Shown here piece after piece: positions 1 through 11,037 of a stretch of DNA of 64,000 bases. This stretch comes from Perilla frutescens (lineage: Eukaryota > Streptophyta > Magnoliopsida > Lamiales > Lamiaceae). The DNA is taken from NCBI GenBank assembly GCA_026008535.1, contig BRKX01000007.1, positions 9,571,001 to 9,635,000 of the forward strand. The letters are read 5' to 3'. The position numbers were made by a program, and so were the translations under genes. How positions within the stretch are numbered: the stretch's first letter is position 1; each line of letters opens with the position of its first letter. The notes under the pieces were generated by a model. It made no database searches, had not been told where the DNA came from, and saw nothing but the letters and a program-made list of their open reading frames with translations.

Positions 1-8
1 ATACTCAC

Positions 9-1536
9 AGTTCCAGAGACTGCAAAGCCTTTCGTCCATTTGATGAGAATGCCTGAGTTAATTGATGTCTGCTTCACTGCAAAAGAGAAAGTAAATCCTA
101 GTTCCTTTGTTCTTCCCTGTGGTGAATTAAACTTTCCACCTTCCTTCTCAGCAAATCGGGCCAGCCTAGATGCAATGAAGTCGAAAAGCTCCTAAAAAAG
201 CACGGTAACATACGAATAAACGCATTGATTTGAAGGATATATAGAACCATTAAAAGAAAATCTTGATCAACCAACCTCACAGGTACCAGACATCAATTCT
301 TGAGGGATGGAGACTTGCTCAAACTCTGTTGCTACCACCCTTTCTTCCTTCCCTCCTAGCTCGACTCTTAGCACTCGAAAATTTGTACCTCCAAGATCCA
401 ATGCATAGTATGATCCCTTTTCATCCCTTGCAAATTGCATACAAAACTAAACAGATCATTCTAGCTCAATTGCCATTTTGTAATCAACACTTATCAAAGG
501 ATCACATTAAGCATATGTATTTTCATGCTTACAAAGTCGAAAATTTTCATTGGGATCTATCTAAATTTTATTTAGTTTGCAAGAGAATATCATCAAAGTT
601 GCCTACCTATATCATGTTTGAGAGGCAATACAACTAATTAGCAACTATTTTGGATCCGTGAATTTGAAATAGCACCTAGCTCCCCAAATTTGATGCATTG
701 AAATCAAAACCAATGCCATTAGTGTTATAGAATTATGACAAGAAAATAGCAAATATGAAGAAACAAAACAACACAAAGATTTACGTGGAAAACTCAAGAG
801 GGGGAACCACGGGTAGAGGAGGATTTCACTATGAGTCGAAATCGGTACAGTGATAGTTCAAAAGCCCCAACTACGTTGTGAAAAAATCCAAATTTGTCAC
901 ATCGCGAGCCTCTCGGACTCAACTCAAGTAAATTCGGGTCACCAAACATCAACAATTAGCAAACCCCAAATTCCATGCCAGAAAATGCAAACCAGTAAAG
1001 AAAAAGAAACAAAAAGGGCATCTCGTAATTGCAAAAATTGGTGTTTTATTCGCAACAATTACAAGATCATGCCATAATTATAAAATGACATGAAATTTGT
1101 AATATTCAATGCAAATAACCCAACTAATTACCTCTGATCAGTAATTATTCTACATTATGAAAAGTTCAACATTACAAAATAAAACAATTAATATAGAAAA
1201 AAATCACTAAATTAATAATAAAAAAACACAAGCACACATATTCATGATATATTACCCTGTCGGCAGTGAATCAACGTAGCTGAGAATCATTTTGAGATCG
1301 CTGCCTCCGTCGGCGGCCAGGCCGGCCCGCATGTCGGCCGCCATGGCGTCGGCGACGTGCCGCAAAACCGGCAAGGGGGTGGCGCAGTCCCTCTGCAGCT
1401 TGGTGAGGATCGGAGCTGCTGACACCGTGTTGGATGATCTGACCGTCATTGCCACTCTGGGCCGCCGGGCTCCTCCGCTCGATCGCTCGGAATGGAATGA
1501 TCGGACGGCGGATGGGGTGGCGGTGGTGACCGACAT
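9..1536 (-). CDS. HXK: Plastid-type hexokinase, first three coding exons (gene continues off the left edge)
   Basis: Hexokinase phosphorylates glucose and fructose with ATP. Coding exons on the minus strand: 1536-1256, 426-276 and 191-9, all with GT-AG borders (donors GTAATA, GTTGGT, GTGAGT) and phases that join without a stop. Exon 1 (93 codons) has a Ser/Arg/Ala-rich N-terminus free of acidic residues in its first 16 or so positions and without the hydrophobic anchor of mitochondrial-membrane plant hexokinases, which fits a plastid transit peptide. It then has the conserved LQRDCATP and GGSDLKMILSYVDSLPTG segments. Exon 2 carries the phosphate-binding ALDLGGTNFRVLRV segment; exon 3 has ELFDFIAS, LGFTFSF and the sugar-contact segment LIKWTKGF. 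The start at 1536 is the first Met after the CT-rich leader and precedes the transit-like stretch. Catalytic Asp and the C-terminal half lie outside the window. Closest by memory to Arabidopsis HXK3. Confidence 0.93.
427..1255 (-). other. Hexokinase intron 1, with a possible repeat remnant
   Basis: This 829-bp intron lies between coding exons 1 and 2. At about 770-860 it holds a TTTACGTGGAAAACTC ... GGAACCACGGGTAGAGGA stretch, a type of sequence I associate with dispersed plant repeats. No boundaries or target duplication can be shown. The rest is AT-rich with no coding signal; the short ORFs at 263-637 and 850-1077 overlap or lie opposite the exons and are not genes. Confidence 0.6.
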
Positions 1537-1760
1537 TGCCGGTTCCCGGTTGCGATCACGGAATGTGTGGGGTATACAAAAGAGGAGCAAGAAAGTTGGT
1601 TGAATAATAGCGAGATGAAGAGAGAGAGAGAGAGAGGAGGAAATGTGAAGCTTTGTCGGATTTAAGACCCACACTCGTTTATTTCTCTGACGAGTGATGT
1701 CTAGTTTCAAACAGTTAGAATTCGTTGAGGAAGGGGAAAACAAACAAAATAAAAACAAAA
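1537..1760 (-). promoter_or_regulatory. Hexokinase 5' leader and proximal promoter with CT tract
   Basis: Read on the minus strand, a pyrimidine tract of CT dinucleotides (1615-1640) lies about 80 bp before the start codon. Pyrimidine patches of this kind are common near plant transcription starts. No convincing TATA box is seen. The fold-back element at 1772-2300 begins immediately upstream. Confidence 0.45.
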
Positions 1761-1771
1761 AAAATAGCGTG

Positions 1772-2300
1772 GAAATTACACTTTTGATCGTAACTTTAAA
1801 TTTTTGACACTTTTGGTTCACCGTTTATGACTTTATATTTTAACATTTTTTATCTGATTATACTTAATATCCGTTAAATATCTATTTAGATTGAAATTTG
1901 ATTATTTGATTCTCATCCACTTCCATCGTGTAAACCCTAGAGTAGCTGTAATAAAATCTAAGTATATTTGTTACAATCATAATAAAATAATCAAAATAAT
2001 TAAATACATGTAAATATGATTCCAGAATGAAAACGAAAAGAAAAAAAGAAAATAAGATGCGATGGTCTTGGTTGTATCATCTAATTAAGGGTGAAAATAG
2101 AGGGAATGCAAAGAAACTTTAATCCGAAATAGATACTTAACGGATGTTAAGTACAATCCGTTATTTTTTTGGATCAAAAGTGTTGAAATATAAATTGTGA
2201 GACCAAAAGTGTCAAAAAAATTAAACTTTGGACCAAAATTGTACATTTTGGAACTAAAAGTATTTTGATCATATTCTTACGGGATCAAAAGTGTAATTTA
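1772..2300. mobile_element. Fold-back MITE-like element upstream of hexokinase
   Basis: Two long inverted arms flank an AT-rich centre of about 240 bp. The left arm is about 1772-1887. The right arm is about 2127-2300 and longer because the motif ATCAAAAGTGT / ACCAAAAGTGT is repeated within it. Outer ends GAAATTACACTTTTGATC and GATCAAAAGTGTAATTTA are inverted copies, and inner ends AAATATCTATTT and AAATAGATACTT also pair. No coding capacity. The superfamily is not clear and no clean target duplication was found. It begins about 235 bp upstream of the hexokinase start codon. Confidence 0.75.
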
Positions 2301-4460
2301 CTCAAAAAAAAAATCATAAATTATAAATTTTAAATTTTGTAAGTTTTTTTTTTCTCAGATTAACTGGAAAACCTATTTATGCAATTAGTTTTTTTCTCAT
2401 TTTTTATAATAAAATATTCTTTAATTAGTTACCACATATTATTTAAATATTTTATAATAAGATTTTAATTAATATTTGTAAGGTTATTTTAATTTGAAAT
2501 TTTTAATAATTATATATCCTATTACATATCACACTCTGGGTGCCATATAAATGATTAGCAATGTCGGATATTTGCACAGACATGGACTTTGATTTTGCAA
2601 GTAAACATAATATTAGGATGCCATTGATATCTATCATCCCTTAATTATACTACCTATTAAACAAGTCCAAGGTATATACATTTATATATTATTTGATATA
2701 TTTATATGTGTGTGCATATATATATATATATATATGACCGCACGCATATTTATTCATATAAAAATGAAAGACACAATAAGACTATAATTGATGTGGTAAG
2801 AGAGACATAAACTCATCCTATAATTTTCTTGATTATTAATTTAGCCATTTTAGTATTTCTTTATGGTAATTGATAAGTTAGTTAAGACGTGTTTGTTTAA
2901 AATCTACAATTAAAAAAAAAAATCTACAATTTAAGTTTTTGACAAACAAAATAATTGGATATAACTATATATTTCGGGTTCAAATTTAATTTCATGTTAT
3001 ATTTCTCGGTGTTTTACTCGGTGTTTCACTATCAAAATTATGATTTTAATAATATTTATTATAAAATAAAAATTATTTCTAACAAAAATAATCATAGCCA
3101 ATATTTATCAATAAAAAAATGAATTAAAAAGCTATAAAATATAATTTTGAATAAATCAATCAGAATAATAAATTATTAATTAAAAATAAAAATTAAATAC
3201 TAAGAAATAATTATAAACCCTAATTGGATGTGGTGAACCCTAAAAAATAATCTTAAAATTAAACTAAATCATAAATAAATATAATTGAAGAAAAAATATA
3301 TAATAAACTTATAATTTGAAAATGTAACACAAAGAGTATAATAGGAAATCTTAAATGATATATTTCAAAATTTGAATCCAGAGTCCAAATCCACCTTCAA
3401 AGTTTTCACTTCAATCCAAATAGAACCTAATAAAAACTGCATTAATCCTATTATATAGTCCATGCATTGTAAATTCATTAATTTCCCATGTGTTGTGATC
3501 TTAATTTAACAAGAATTGTTCAACTAAATTAGATTAACACGAATTGTTTGTAAACAATATTTTTGTCCGGGTCAGACAGGTCCGGCGGAAAATACAATGT
3601 GGACAAAATCGAATTTCCTTTTTCTTTTTTGGTAAAATCAAGGTTTGATTGGCGATTTTGATTTGGAGGCATATTCGCATACATGTACAATCACTCAATT
3701 GGGTTGTCAAAAACGAATGAATCGGGTTTATTCAGTGCACACTCTAGAATCGTGGTTGTGGGTTACTTTGACATAAAAAATAATATTTGAAATTATTATT
3801 TTATTAGAAATTATAAATATAAATAGACATAATAAAAATATTTAAGCAAAATCATGTAGATCATAAATATAAGTTTTTATTAGCCCATACGTAACACCTT
3901 TGAGACATCTCGAATTCGAAAACTACTGCCCCAAACTAAAAAAAAGATAAATTATTATTGTGTTTTTAGTGATTGTTGAGATTGTTTAGAGAGTCAACCG
4001 TAATTTGCTGCAGTCAAGACATCTCCTGACAATTAGGTTTATGTCTTGTCAACCTTTTCATTTTTGGTAATATTTCAAGTCAACGTTCCTAAAAAGTGCC
4101 TCCTGCATGTTCAACCATTCTTGTATGATTTACGGTAGCATCATAAAACGACTCTATGATCAGCTCAGCTAAATTTCAATTCTTAGCCGATTGACATCAA
4201 TTGGTCCTTAGTACTTGTACAAGTCAATTATTAACTTCAATTCTTTGCTCAAGGATCATTCCATTATTTTCCAGTTCAGATCAGTTGATCATCTCTTTAC
4301 CTTCAATTTTTCTATTAAAGTTTTCACACTTCTGATTAAGCTCATAACTTGTATCTATTTTACATGACGCAATTCTATACAAAACAGTTTCATGATCAAC
4401 TACTTTGTATACTCAGTTAATTAAGCATTAATTAATATCATTCAAACAATAAAATATTAT
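2301..4460. other. AT-rich intergenic DNA
   Basis: No gene is seen. It holds a TA-dinucleotide run at about 2716-2735 and copy A of a dispersed repeat (separate entry). Part of 3950-4460 may be decayed 3' sequence of the old retroelement to the right, but no LTR could be matched there. Confidence 0.6.
3020..3325. repeat. Dispersed AT-rich repeat, copy A
   Basis: This segment matches 21590-21880 in the same orientation. Both contain GTGTTTCA near the start, ATGATTTTAATAATATT, AATAATCATAG, AATAATAAATTATTAAT or close variants, a GAACCCTAAAAAATAAT-like block and AATTAAACTAAATCA near the end. Similarity is clear but gapped, so both copies are old. No terminal inverted repeats or coding sequence seen. 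Confidence 0.6.
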
Positions 4461-4487
4461 GTGGCAATTTCTCCCATTTTGATGATG

Positions 4488-4922
4488 TCAGAACACAATG
4501 ATAGAAAGTTGCAGTTTCTGGTGAACTGATACTTTTGAGATAATGAGATGTTGTCGTTTAAAAGCTAGATTTTTCTCTGATCCTCTGAAGTTCTTCTTCA
4601 GTGTTCTTTTTTTCTTTTGAAGCCTTTCAACTTCTTTCTTTTTGATCTCTTTTTCCCCTTTTTTAACATCATCACAAAGAGAGTTGAGTCTTGATTTTAG
4701 AATTGGAAGGAGGTGAGCTTGAGTTGTATCTGTGATCTTAAGAGTTGTGACTCTTACCTCAAAAGGAGTTAGCGTACTTTTAAGCGTGCGTAATCTGCTA
4801 AACCATGGATTAAAACTACTCACATTCTTCTCTAGTTGACTAAGTTGGAGATCATTGGTTGCAGTATATTCATGGAGATGTGTCAGTTCAGTATGAGATG
4901 TGACAAAAGTATCATAAGCTTG
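4488..4922 (-). pseudogene. Coiled-coil ORF of an old retroelement, downstream part (split by the copia insertion)
   Basis: The minus-strand frame is open from the LTR border at 4922 through to a stop at 4488. After a stretch containing TELTHLHEY and LQLSQLEKN it reads about 110 residues rich in Lys, Glu and Leu (KKGEKEIKKKEVERLQKKK), consistent with a coiled coil. The matching upstream part lies at 11038-11340, on the other side of the inserted copia element. I do not recognise the protein. It looks like the C-terminal part of a retroelement-encoded or captured ORF, because a copia gag start and an LTR lie upstream of it on the same strand (11345-12204). Confidence 0.45.
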
Positions 4923-5138
4923 TGTAAACTAAAATGAGATGAACCATAGACAAAGATAGAAGAGAAAACTCCATTAAGCAAAAAGGATGTCCAAGAAGCT
5001 TACAAAAATGGGAGGCACAAAAAAGTGAGTCTCCAAAGCTAGCACAATCCAAACTAAAAGGGGAAGGAAACTAGGGTTACATCAAAAGGAAAAAAATACC
5101 CTAACTAATAATAAAAGTACATATAATATATTCTAACA
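4923..5138 (-). repeat. 3' LTR of copia element 1 (216 bp)
   Basis: On the minus strand it starts TGTTAGAATATA and ends GTTTACA. It is nearly identical to the 216-bp blocks at 10171-10386 and 10822-11037. A polypurine tract immediately precedes it. Minus strand in, it follows the RNase H remnant, so this is the 3' LTR. Target duplication is not clean: the flanks read CAAC and CAAG on the minus strand. Confidence 0.9.
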
Positions 5139-5151
5139 TCCTCCCTCAAAC
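5139..5151 (-). other. Polypurine tract of copia element 1
   Basis: On the minus strand GTTTGAGGGAGGA sits directly against the TGTTAG start of the 3' LTR, as expected for the plus-strand primer of an LTR retrotransposon. Confidence 0.85.
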
Positions 5152-6660
5152 TTAAGATATCGTTGTAAGGAGCATCGAGAGTTTGCCAACAAGAAAACGG
5201 AAGCACAGAAGCAGAAGAGACTTGGTGAACAAATCTGCAATCTGTGAGGAAGAGTTAATGAAGGGCAAAGTAAGAGTGCCATGCTGTAGATGGTGACGAG
5301 TGAGGTGACAATCAATCTCAACGTGTTTTGTACGTTCGTGAAACATAGAGTTGTGGGGTAATTCGGATAGCACTCTTGTTATCACAATACATAGGAGTAG
5401 GATTATGAAGAGAGACGCTCATATCAGCAAGTAACCAAACAATCTCGGTGGTAGTAGAAGTCATAGCTCGATACTCAACTTCTGTAGAAGAGTGAGAGAC
5501 AGTATGTTGTTTCTTGCTTTTCCAAGAGATGAGAGAGTCACCAAGAAAAATAAAGAAATCAATGGTGGATTTGTGATCAACGGGATTGCTAGCCCAATTA
5601 GCATCAGAGAATGCCCGAAGTTCAAGAGACGATGTGGAAGAAAATAGAAGACTTTGGAATATGATACCTTAAAGATATCGAAGAATATGAAGAACGGCTG
5701 CCCCATGGATCGTGGTGGGAGAAGATACGAACTGACTGATAATATGAACTACATAAGCAATGTTCGGATAGGTGATGATGAGATAAACCAAACTACCAAC
5801 AATAGTGCGATACAATGTAGGATCTGGCAGAGGTATACCATCGGAGGATAAGTACTGAGCATTTGCTTTAAGAAGAGTAACATCGATCCGTGTGTCTGTA
5901 GGCGAGCACAGTCAAGAATATCTGTGATATACTTGGACTGTGAAAGAAGATAACCTTTAGGAGACCAACAAACTTCAATATACAAAAAGTAACGTAGAGG
6001 ATCTAGGTCCTTCATTTCAAAACAAGAGCCCAATTCTAATTTTAAGCGAGACATTCCAGTTGTGTCATCACAAGTAATAATCATATCATCAACATATAAA
6101 GATAAGATGATAGTCCTAGAAGATGAGTTCTTGATAAAGAGAGCAAAATCATGCTCACTTGAATGAAAACTAAGAGAAGTGAGAGCAATAGAGAACTTCT
6201 CATACCAAGCATGGGATGCTTGTTTGAGACCATATAAAAACTTATTAAGCTTGCAAACATGCCCAATCGGATGGGGTACTCCTGGAGGATGAGTCATATA
6301 AACCTCATTAATAAGGTCCCCATTCAAGAAGACATTCTTAACATCTATCTGAGTGATATGCCACTGGCGAATTTATGCAACATTAATAAGTGTACGAATG
6401 GTGGTTACCTTAGCAACGGGAGCAAAGGTTTCTTCATAGTCTGTCATACTGTTGGAAAAAAACCTTTGGCCATCAACCTTGCTTTGTATCATTCAACGGA
6501 GCCATCAAATTTTATTTTAATTTTGTACACCCAACGTGAGCCAATAGCATGCTTACTACGTGGAAGAGCTACCAAATCCCAAATTTCAATTTGGGACAAA
6601 GCATCAAGCTCATCTTCTATAGTCTTCTGCCATAACGGATCAAGAACGGCCTCTTTGTAG
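5152..6660 (-). pseudogene. Copia element 1: reverse transcriptase and RNase H, broken
   Basis: The minus strand carries the copia RT: an upstream block with SYKEAVLDPLW and GSRWVYKIK (up to 6660 and beyond), then GLKQASHAWYEK, LYVDDMIITC (catalytic YVDD intact) and MKDLDPLRYFL between 6327 and 5749. RNase H follows in changing frames: STEVEYRAM-type and RTKHVEIDCH...IADLFTKS blocks lie between 5700 and 5190. Frame changes near 6330-6490, 5750 and 5190-5460 break the protein. The family enzyme copies element RNA into DNA in virus-like particles; this copy cannot be translated through. Confidence 0.88.
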
Positions 6661-7860
6661 GAGGTAGGCTCAGAAAGCTTGTGAATCAAAGATAGGAAGG
6701 AGGTGAAAGCAAGCGAGTAAGAGGAGTAAGCGAAATCAGGTAGTTGAGTAGACTTACGAACACATATGGACTGATGAGGACCGAAGTCCACAGACACAGG
6801 AGGCGGAGAAGGAGCAAGTGGGATAGGGGGAGTTGTATGATCATCAGAAACATCATTATCAGTACCTGTAGGGTTAGCTTTAGTGTCACTAGTAAAGGGA
6901 TCAGTATGAACAAGATCAGATCTATATACATTATGAGAGATAAATAGAATAGAGAAGAAAGGAAAATACTCAAGGAAGAAAACATGATGAGACACACAGA
7001 GTTAATGAGTGTCAGGATCAAAACAATGATACCCTTTTTGACTGTCCCCATAGCCTAAGAAAACACACATAGCAGAACGAGAAGATAACTTAGTCCTCTC
7101 AATATGTGGATAAAGAACAAAACAAGTGTAACCAAAAAATTTAAGAGAAGCATAGTCTGGAGCATAACCAAAATGTTTATGAAATGGTGACATGTTAAAG
7201 GTGAGAAAACTAGGAATCCTGTTTATCAAATAAACAACCGTGAAAACATCTTCACCCCAAAAATCACTAGGAACAGAAATAGATAGAAGAAGAGAACGAA
7301 CAGTCTCTATAATGTGTCGATGTTTTCTTTCCGATACACCATTTTGTTCAGGGGTATTAGTACAAGAGGTTTGCTGAATGGTTCCGTCTTCGGCAAGAAG
7401 CTCACAAAAATTGTGGGAGGTATACTCTCTTCTCTGGTCACATCTAAAACACATAATAACAACAGAAAACTAAGTTTTCACAAAAGCACGAAAAGCAATA
7501 TAAATTCCCAAAAATTCAAAATGATGTTTCATGATATAAACCCAATAATAATGTGTATGGTCATCAATAAAAGAGACATAATATGGTGATCCTCCCTTTG
7601 TAGCAAGGGGAGAAGGCTCCCAAACATCATAATGAATCAAATTAAAAGGTAAAGTAGAAATCGACATGATTTTATAGAAAGGTAATGCAGAGAATTTTGC
7701 AATTTTACATCCACTACACCTTGAAATATCATGACTTTTCAGTTTCCCTAATGATCCAGTGGAGACCAAAAAATTCAAACGAGAGGAAGAAACTTTACCA
7801 AGGCGAGAATGCCATAAGTAAAAGTCAGATGAAGAATGACTCAAATGAAAATTAGATAAA
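6661..7860 (-). pseudogene. Copia element 1: integrase and pre-integrase region, broken
   Basis: At 7844-7470 the minus strand has a GAG-pre-integrase segment (FYLWHSRLG, CSGCKIAKF, the CxxC side of the zinc-binding domain) and the start of the core (DVWEPS, where the family has a D-x-x-G-P motif, and YVSFIDDHT). At 7454-7002 it has the rest: SCTNTPEQNGVSERKHRHI, containing the catalytic Glu context, then SLKFFGYTCFV and VFLGYGDSQKGY. A frame break lies between 7454 and 7470. 6995-6660 is the variable linker to reverse transcriptase. Confidence 0.87.
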
Positions 7861-8499
7861 TCAACACTAGAAGCCGCAACTTTAGGTATTTGGAGCTCAT
7901 CTATGATATATAATCCTCCATTCCTATGGCCTATCCCAATCCACCTCTAGGAGTGTGGATTCTGCACATGATAAAAAGTAGAAGAAAACATGACAAGATA
8001 GTTAGAATCACATAGTTTACCAACAGAGACCAGATTTAAGGCAAGTTGAGGAATATGATAAACACTTGGAAGAGATACATGAGATGAGACAACAGAACCA
8101 ACACTGGATAATGCATAAGAGTGCCGTCAACAATCATAGCAGACACAAAATTAAAAGAAGTGATAGAAATAAAAGATTCACTAGCAGGTGACATGGTGTG
8201 AAGCTCCTGAGTCCAAAAGTCAAGCAAATTGAGGTATACCTATGGAACTTGAAGCTAGCAAACCTGATGTAGCATACATGGCATTAGGTTGTTTATTGAG
8301 CAATTTCTGAAACTATTCAAGAAAAGCTTCTATCATTAGAGAAGAAGATGATGAAGCTCTAGAAGGTAATTGTTTTGATAAAGAGGTGACAACATCAGTG
8401 TTAGGTGAATAAGATTTCCTAAATGAATATGGGTGAGACTGTGTTGAGATGGAGGATATGTCGACGGATGAGAAGCTGATAAAGGAAGTCTATTCAAAA
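7861..8499 (-). pseudogene. Copia element 1: degenerate protease region
   Basis: By position between gag and integrase this stretch should encode the aspartic protease. Short fragments such as DSGASHTMSP-like wording can be sensed near 8170-8220 on the minus strand (TQELHTMSPASESFI), but the frame is closed repeatedly and no intact D-S/T-G triad is readable. Confidence 0.6.
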
Positions 8500-9738
8500 G
8501 TTGTGGACATTGAGCCTTCCAATGCCCTGTTTGGTGGCAGAAATTGCATTCATTCGGCGCGTAGGTTTTGAGTTCTTGCTCTGAGGATTATTTTGTGTGC
8601 GAGAGAAAACAACCAAAACAATCTGACTTAGAGATAAAAAAATCCTTTTATAGTCCCGGACTTGTGTCGAATCTTCTCAGTAAGAAGTTCACTAACAACA
8701 TAATCAACATATTGGAGGGGGTTGCGATGAAAAATATTGCCATGCAAAGCCTCAAAATCATGACGAAGTGCCATAAAAAATTGAACCAGATGTTGCTCCT
8801 CTCGTCGAGATATATATGCGAGAAAGACTCTAAGCTCTGCAGACTCAGTAAGAGCCAACTGATCCCAAAGATTCGTTATGGTGGAGTAGAATTCTTAAAT
8901 GCTCATCTCTTTCTGATTAAGAGACCGAATATCCATCTCTAATTGATATTGTTTGGAAAAATTCGATTGAGTATACAAACTTTCCAAATAATCCCATACC
9001 TCCTTTGCAGTGTCATAGTTAGTTAATTGCATACCATCAGACTTTCTTCCAGGTAGGGGGGCTCAGACCCCTACACTCACCTTCTATGACTCAGTTTTTG
9101 CTCCTCAATATTTGCTCTCCTTAGTTAGGATGGATCAGTTAGGTTATCTCAACTTTCGATTTAGATATAGCTAGATGATGATGTTTTTCATTTGTGTTTT
9201 GTATTCGTATCTTATTTGTTCTTGTTTGGAGTTATAGTCTATCTCGGGTTATGCTTCAGGTTATGTTTCTCATTTGGGTTTTGGGGTTAACATCTGGTCT
9301 GTGGATGCATCACCTTTTAGTTGTTGTTTTGTTTCTAATTCGAGTACTTGGTTAGGGGTGTGTTCACTTTTGGGACACATTCCACCTATGACTTTGTACG
9401 AGATGATTTGCGATTTATATACTGGTTGGGCATGGTGCCGAATGCCTCACCCCCTCTAGGGGTGTTTTTCTGGAAAAAAAAAATTGCATACCATTCGAAT
9501 TCTCCACTGAGTTGTTAATCCAGGTAATAATCTTTGAATTACTAACCTCTCAGACATCAATTTGCTCAATATATTTCTCATTGTGTTCTTCAATCGGCTT
9601 AGAGAGAGCTCTACACATATATCCCCACATCTTTTTACCCCTCAAAAATTTATTCATCACATAATTCCAGTATGAGTAGTTCTTTCCATTCAAACGAACA
9701 CTAATAGATTACAACGAATCATCTCTTTCACTAGCCAT
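8500..9738 (-). pseudogene. Copia element 1: gag, broken and interrupted by a retroposon
   Basis: A minus-strand start codon at 9738 opens MASERDD... and the frame continues with LNGKNYSYWNYVMNKFLRG, a typical copia gag N-terminus, but carries stops after about 9 codons and again near 9545. The reading resumes left of the 9038-9481 insertion with MQLTNYDTAKEVWDYLESLY and, at 8858-8628, EEQHLVQFFMALRHDFE (UBN2-type capsid region). The zinc-knuckle end near 8520-8560 is degenerate. Confidence 0.82.
9038..9481 (+). mobile_element. Poly(A)-tailed retroposon (truncated LINE or SINE) in copia gag
   Basis: A 444-bp insertion ends in an A-run (9475-9482) and is bounded by a 13-bp direct repeat AATTGCATACCAT at 9025-9037 and 9482-9494. 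Removing it and one repeat rejoins the gag reading of copia element 1. Poly(A) plus a target duplication of variable length is the signature of LINE-driven retroposition. It runs on the plus strand, opposite to its host. No RNA polymerase III A/B boxes are recognised, so a 5'-truncated LINE is at least as likely as a SINE. Confidence 0.8.
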
Positions 9739-10158
9739 AATTCAAAGAAATTCAACAAACAATTCAAAACTACCTAAAATTCCAAGAGACCCGAACACCA
9801 GAAATGAAGACAAACAATCTGTCGAGGAACACCACAAAAAAATATAATTTCGAGACTTATACAATAAATCTGCCTTTTGATTTTTACAACTACCTTTTCA
9901 ACACATCCATCAATTTGCAGCAACAACTTGCTTTTCTAATAATTAATGCTCAGCACTTATCAATCCTTCTTGCTCCAGACGGTGGCAAGGCTTCAATCTC
10001 AGCAATAGGAATTGATGGCAAATTCTTTGGGCATCAACTTCAATTAATGGCAACTTACGGCGACAACCCCTTCAATTTTTTTTTGCTACCAGTTACATTT
10101 TCGAGACCCACTCATCACCATGGTCGGATTCACAAGAGACGGGTAAGAGATCAAATCC
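9739..10158 (-). other. 5' untranslated leader of copia element 1
   Basis: Non-coding sequence between the primer-binding site and gag. About 310 bp of it (9861-10170) recurs at 10502-10821 as part of a tandem duplication. Confidence 0.7.
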
Positions 10159-10170
10159 TCTTTGATACCA
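10159..10170 (-). other. Primer-binding site of copia element 1
   Basis: On the minus strand TGGTATCAAAGA directly follows the CA end of the 5' LTR. It matches the initiator-Met tRNA 3' end (normally TGGTATCAGAGC) with one change in the first ten bases. The duplicated copy at about 10811-10821 reads TGGTATCAGAAA. Confidence 0.85.
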
Positions 10171-10386
10171 TGTAAACTAAAACAAGATGAACCATAGACA
10201 AAGATAGAAGATAAAACTTCATTAAACAAAAAAGATGTTGAAGAAGCTTGCAAAAATGGGAGGCACAAAAAAGTGAGTGTCCAAAGCTAGCACGATCCAA
10301 ACTAAAAGGGGAAGAAAACTAGGGTTATATTAAAAGGACAAAAATACCCTAACTAATAATAAAAGTACATATAGTACATTATAACA
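10171..10386 (-). repeat. 5' LTR of copia element 1, first copy
   Basis: A 216-bp block nearly identical to 4923-5138 and 10822-11037, with TGTTA...TTTACA ends on the minus strand and a primer-binding site on its inner side. Confidence 0.9.
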
Positions 10387-10821
10387 GTTGAAGACACTCA
10401 TTTGCAGTGATAGTGTAGTGCAGATCAACAAGCTCCTTGTTGACAACAAAATGCTACGTTTTAATATGTGATATTCTAGCAGTTGTGTTCGTCATCAGCT
10501 CTACAATAAATCTGCCTTTTGATTTTTGCAACTACCTTTTCAACACATCCATCAATTTGCAACAACATCTTGCTTCTCTAATAATTAATGCTCAGCACCT
10601 ATTAATCCTTCTTGCTCCAGATGGTGGCAAGGCTTCAATCCCCAATAATAGGAATTGATGACAAATGCTTTGGGCATCAACTTCAATTAATGGTAACTTA
10701 CGGCGGTAGCCTGACCCTTCAATTTTTTTTTTTTTGCTACCAATTACATTTTTGAGACCCACTCATCACCATGGTCGGATTCATAAAAGACATGTAAGAT
10801 AACAACCCCTTTCTGATACCA
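10171..10821. repeat. 651-bp tandem duplication at the 5' end of copia element 1
   Basis: The order along the plus strand is: leader (9861-10170), LTR (10171-10386), host flank (10387-10501), leader again (10502-10821), LTR again (10822-11037), host flank again (11038-11155). The LTR-to-LTR spacing is exactly 651 bp. The unit therefore contains leader, LTR and about 115 bp of target DNA. The breakpoint lies at 10501/10502, where host flank GTCATCAGCTCT meets leader ACAATAAATCTG. Copies differ by scattered substitutions, so the duplication is not recent. Confidence 0.85.
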
Positions 10822-11037
10822 TGTAAACTAAAATAAGATGAACCATAGACAAAGATAGAAGAGAAAACTTCATTAAGCAAAAAAGATGTCGAAGAAGCTT
10901 ACAAAAATGGGATGCACAAAAAAGTGAGTCTCCAAAGCTAGCATGATCCAAACTAAAAGAGGAAGAAAACTAGGGTTACATTAAAAGGACAAAAATACCC
11001 TAACTAATAATAAAAGTACATATAGTATATTCTAACA
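10822..11037 (-). repeat. 5' LTR of copia element 1, duplicated copy
   Basis: Same 216-bp length and same ends as 10171-10386. It is the outer product of the 651-bp duplication, not a separate insertion, because leader with a primer-binding site remnant and host flank are duplicated with it. Confidence 0.88.

Noticed and set aside
1292..1603. 103-codon plus-strand ORF
   Set aside because: It is the antisense of hexokinase exon 1, whose minus-strand reading is a conserved protein with proper splice sites.
4923..5138. Exact target duplication for copia element 1
   Set aside because: The flanking bases (CAAC and CAAG on the minus strand) are only similar, and no exact 5-bp match was found at the LTR borders.
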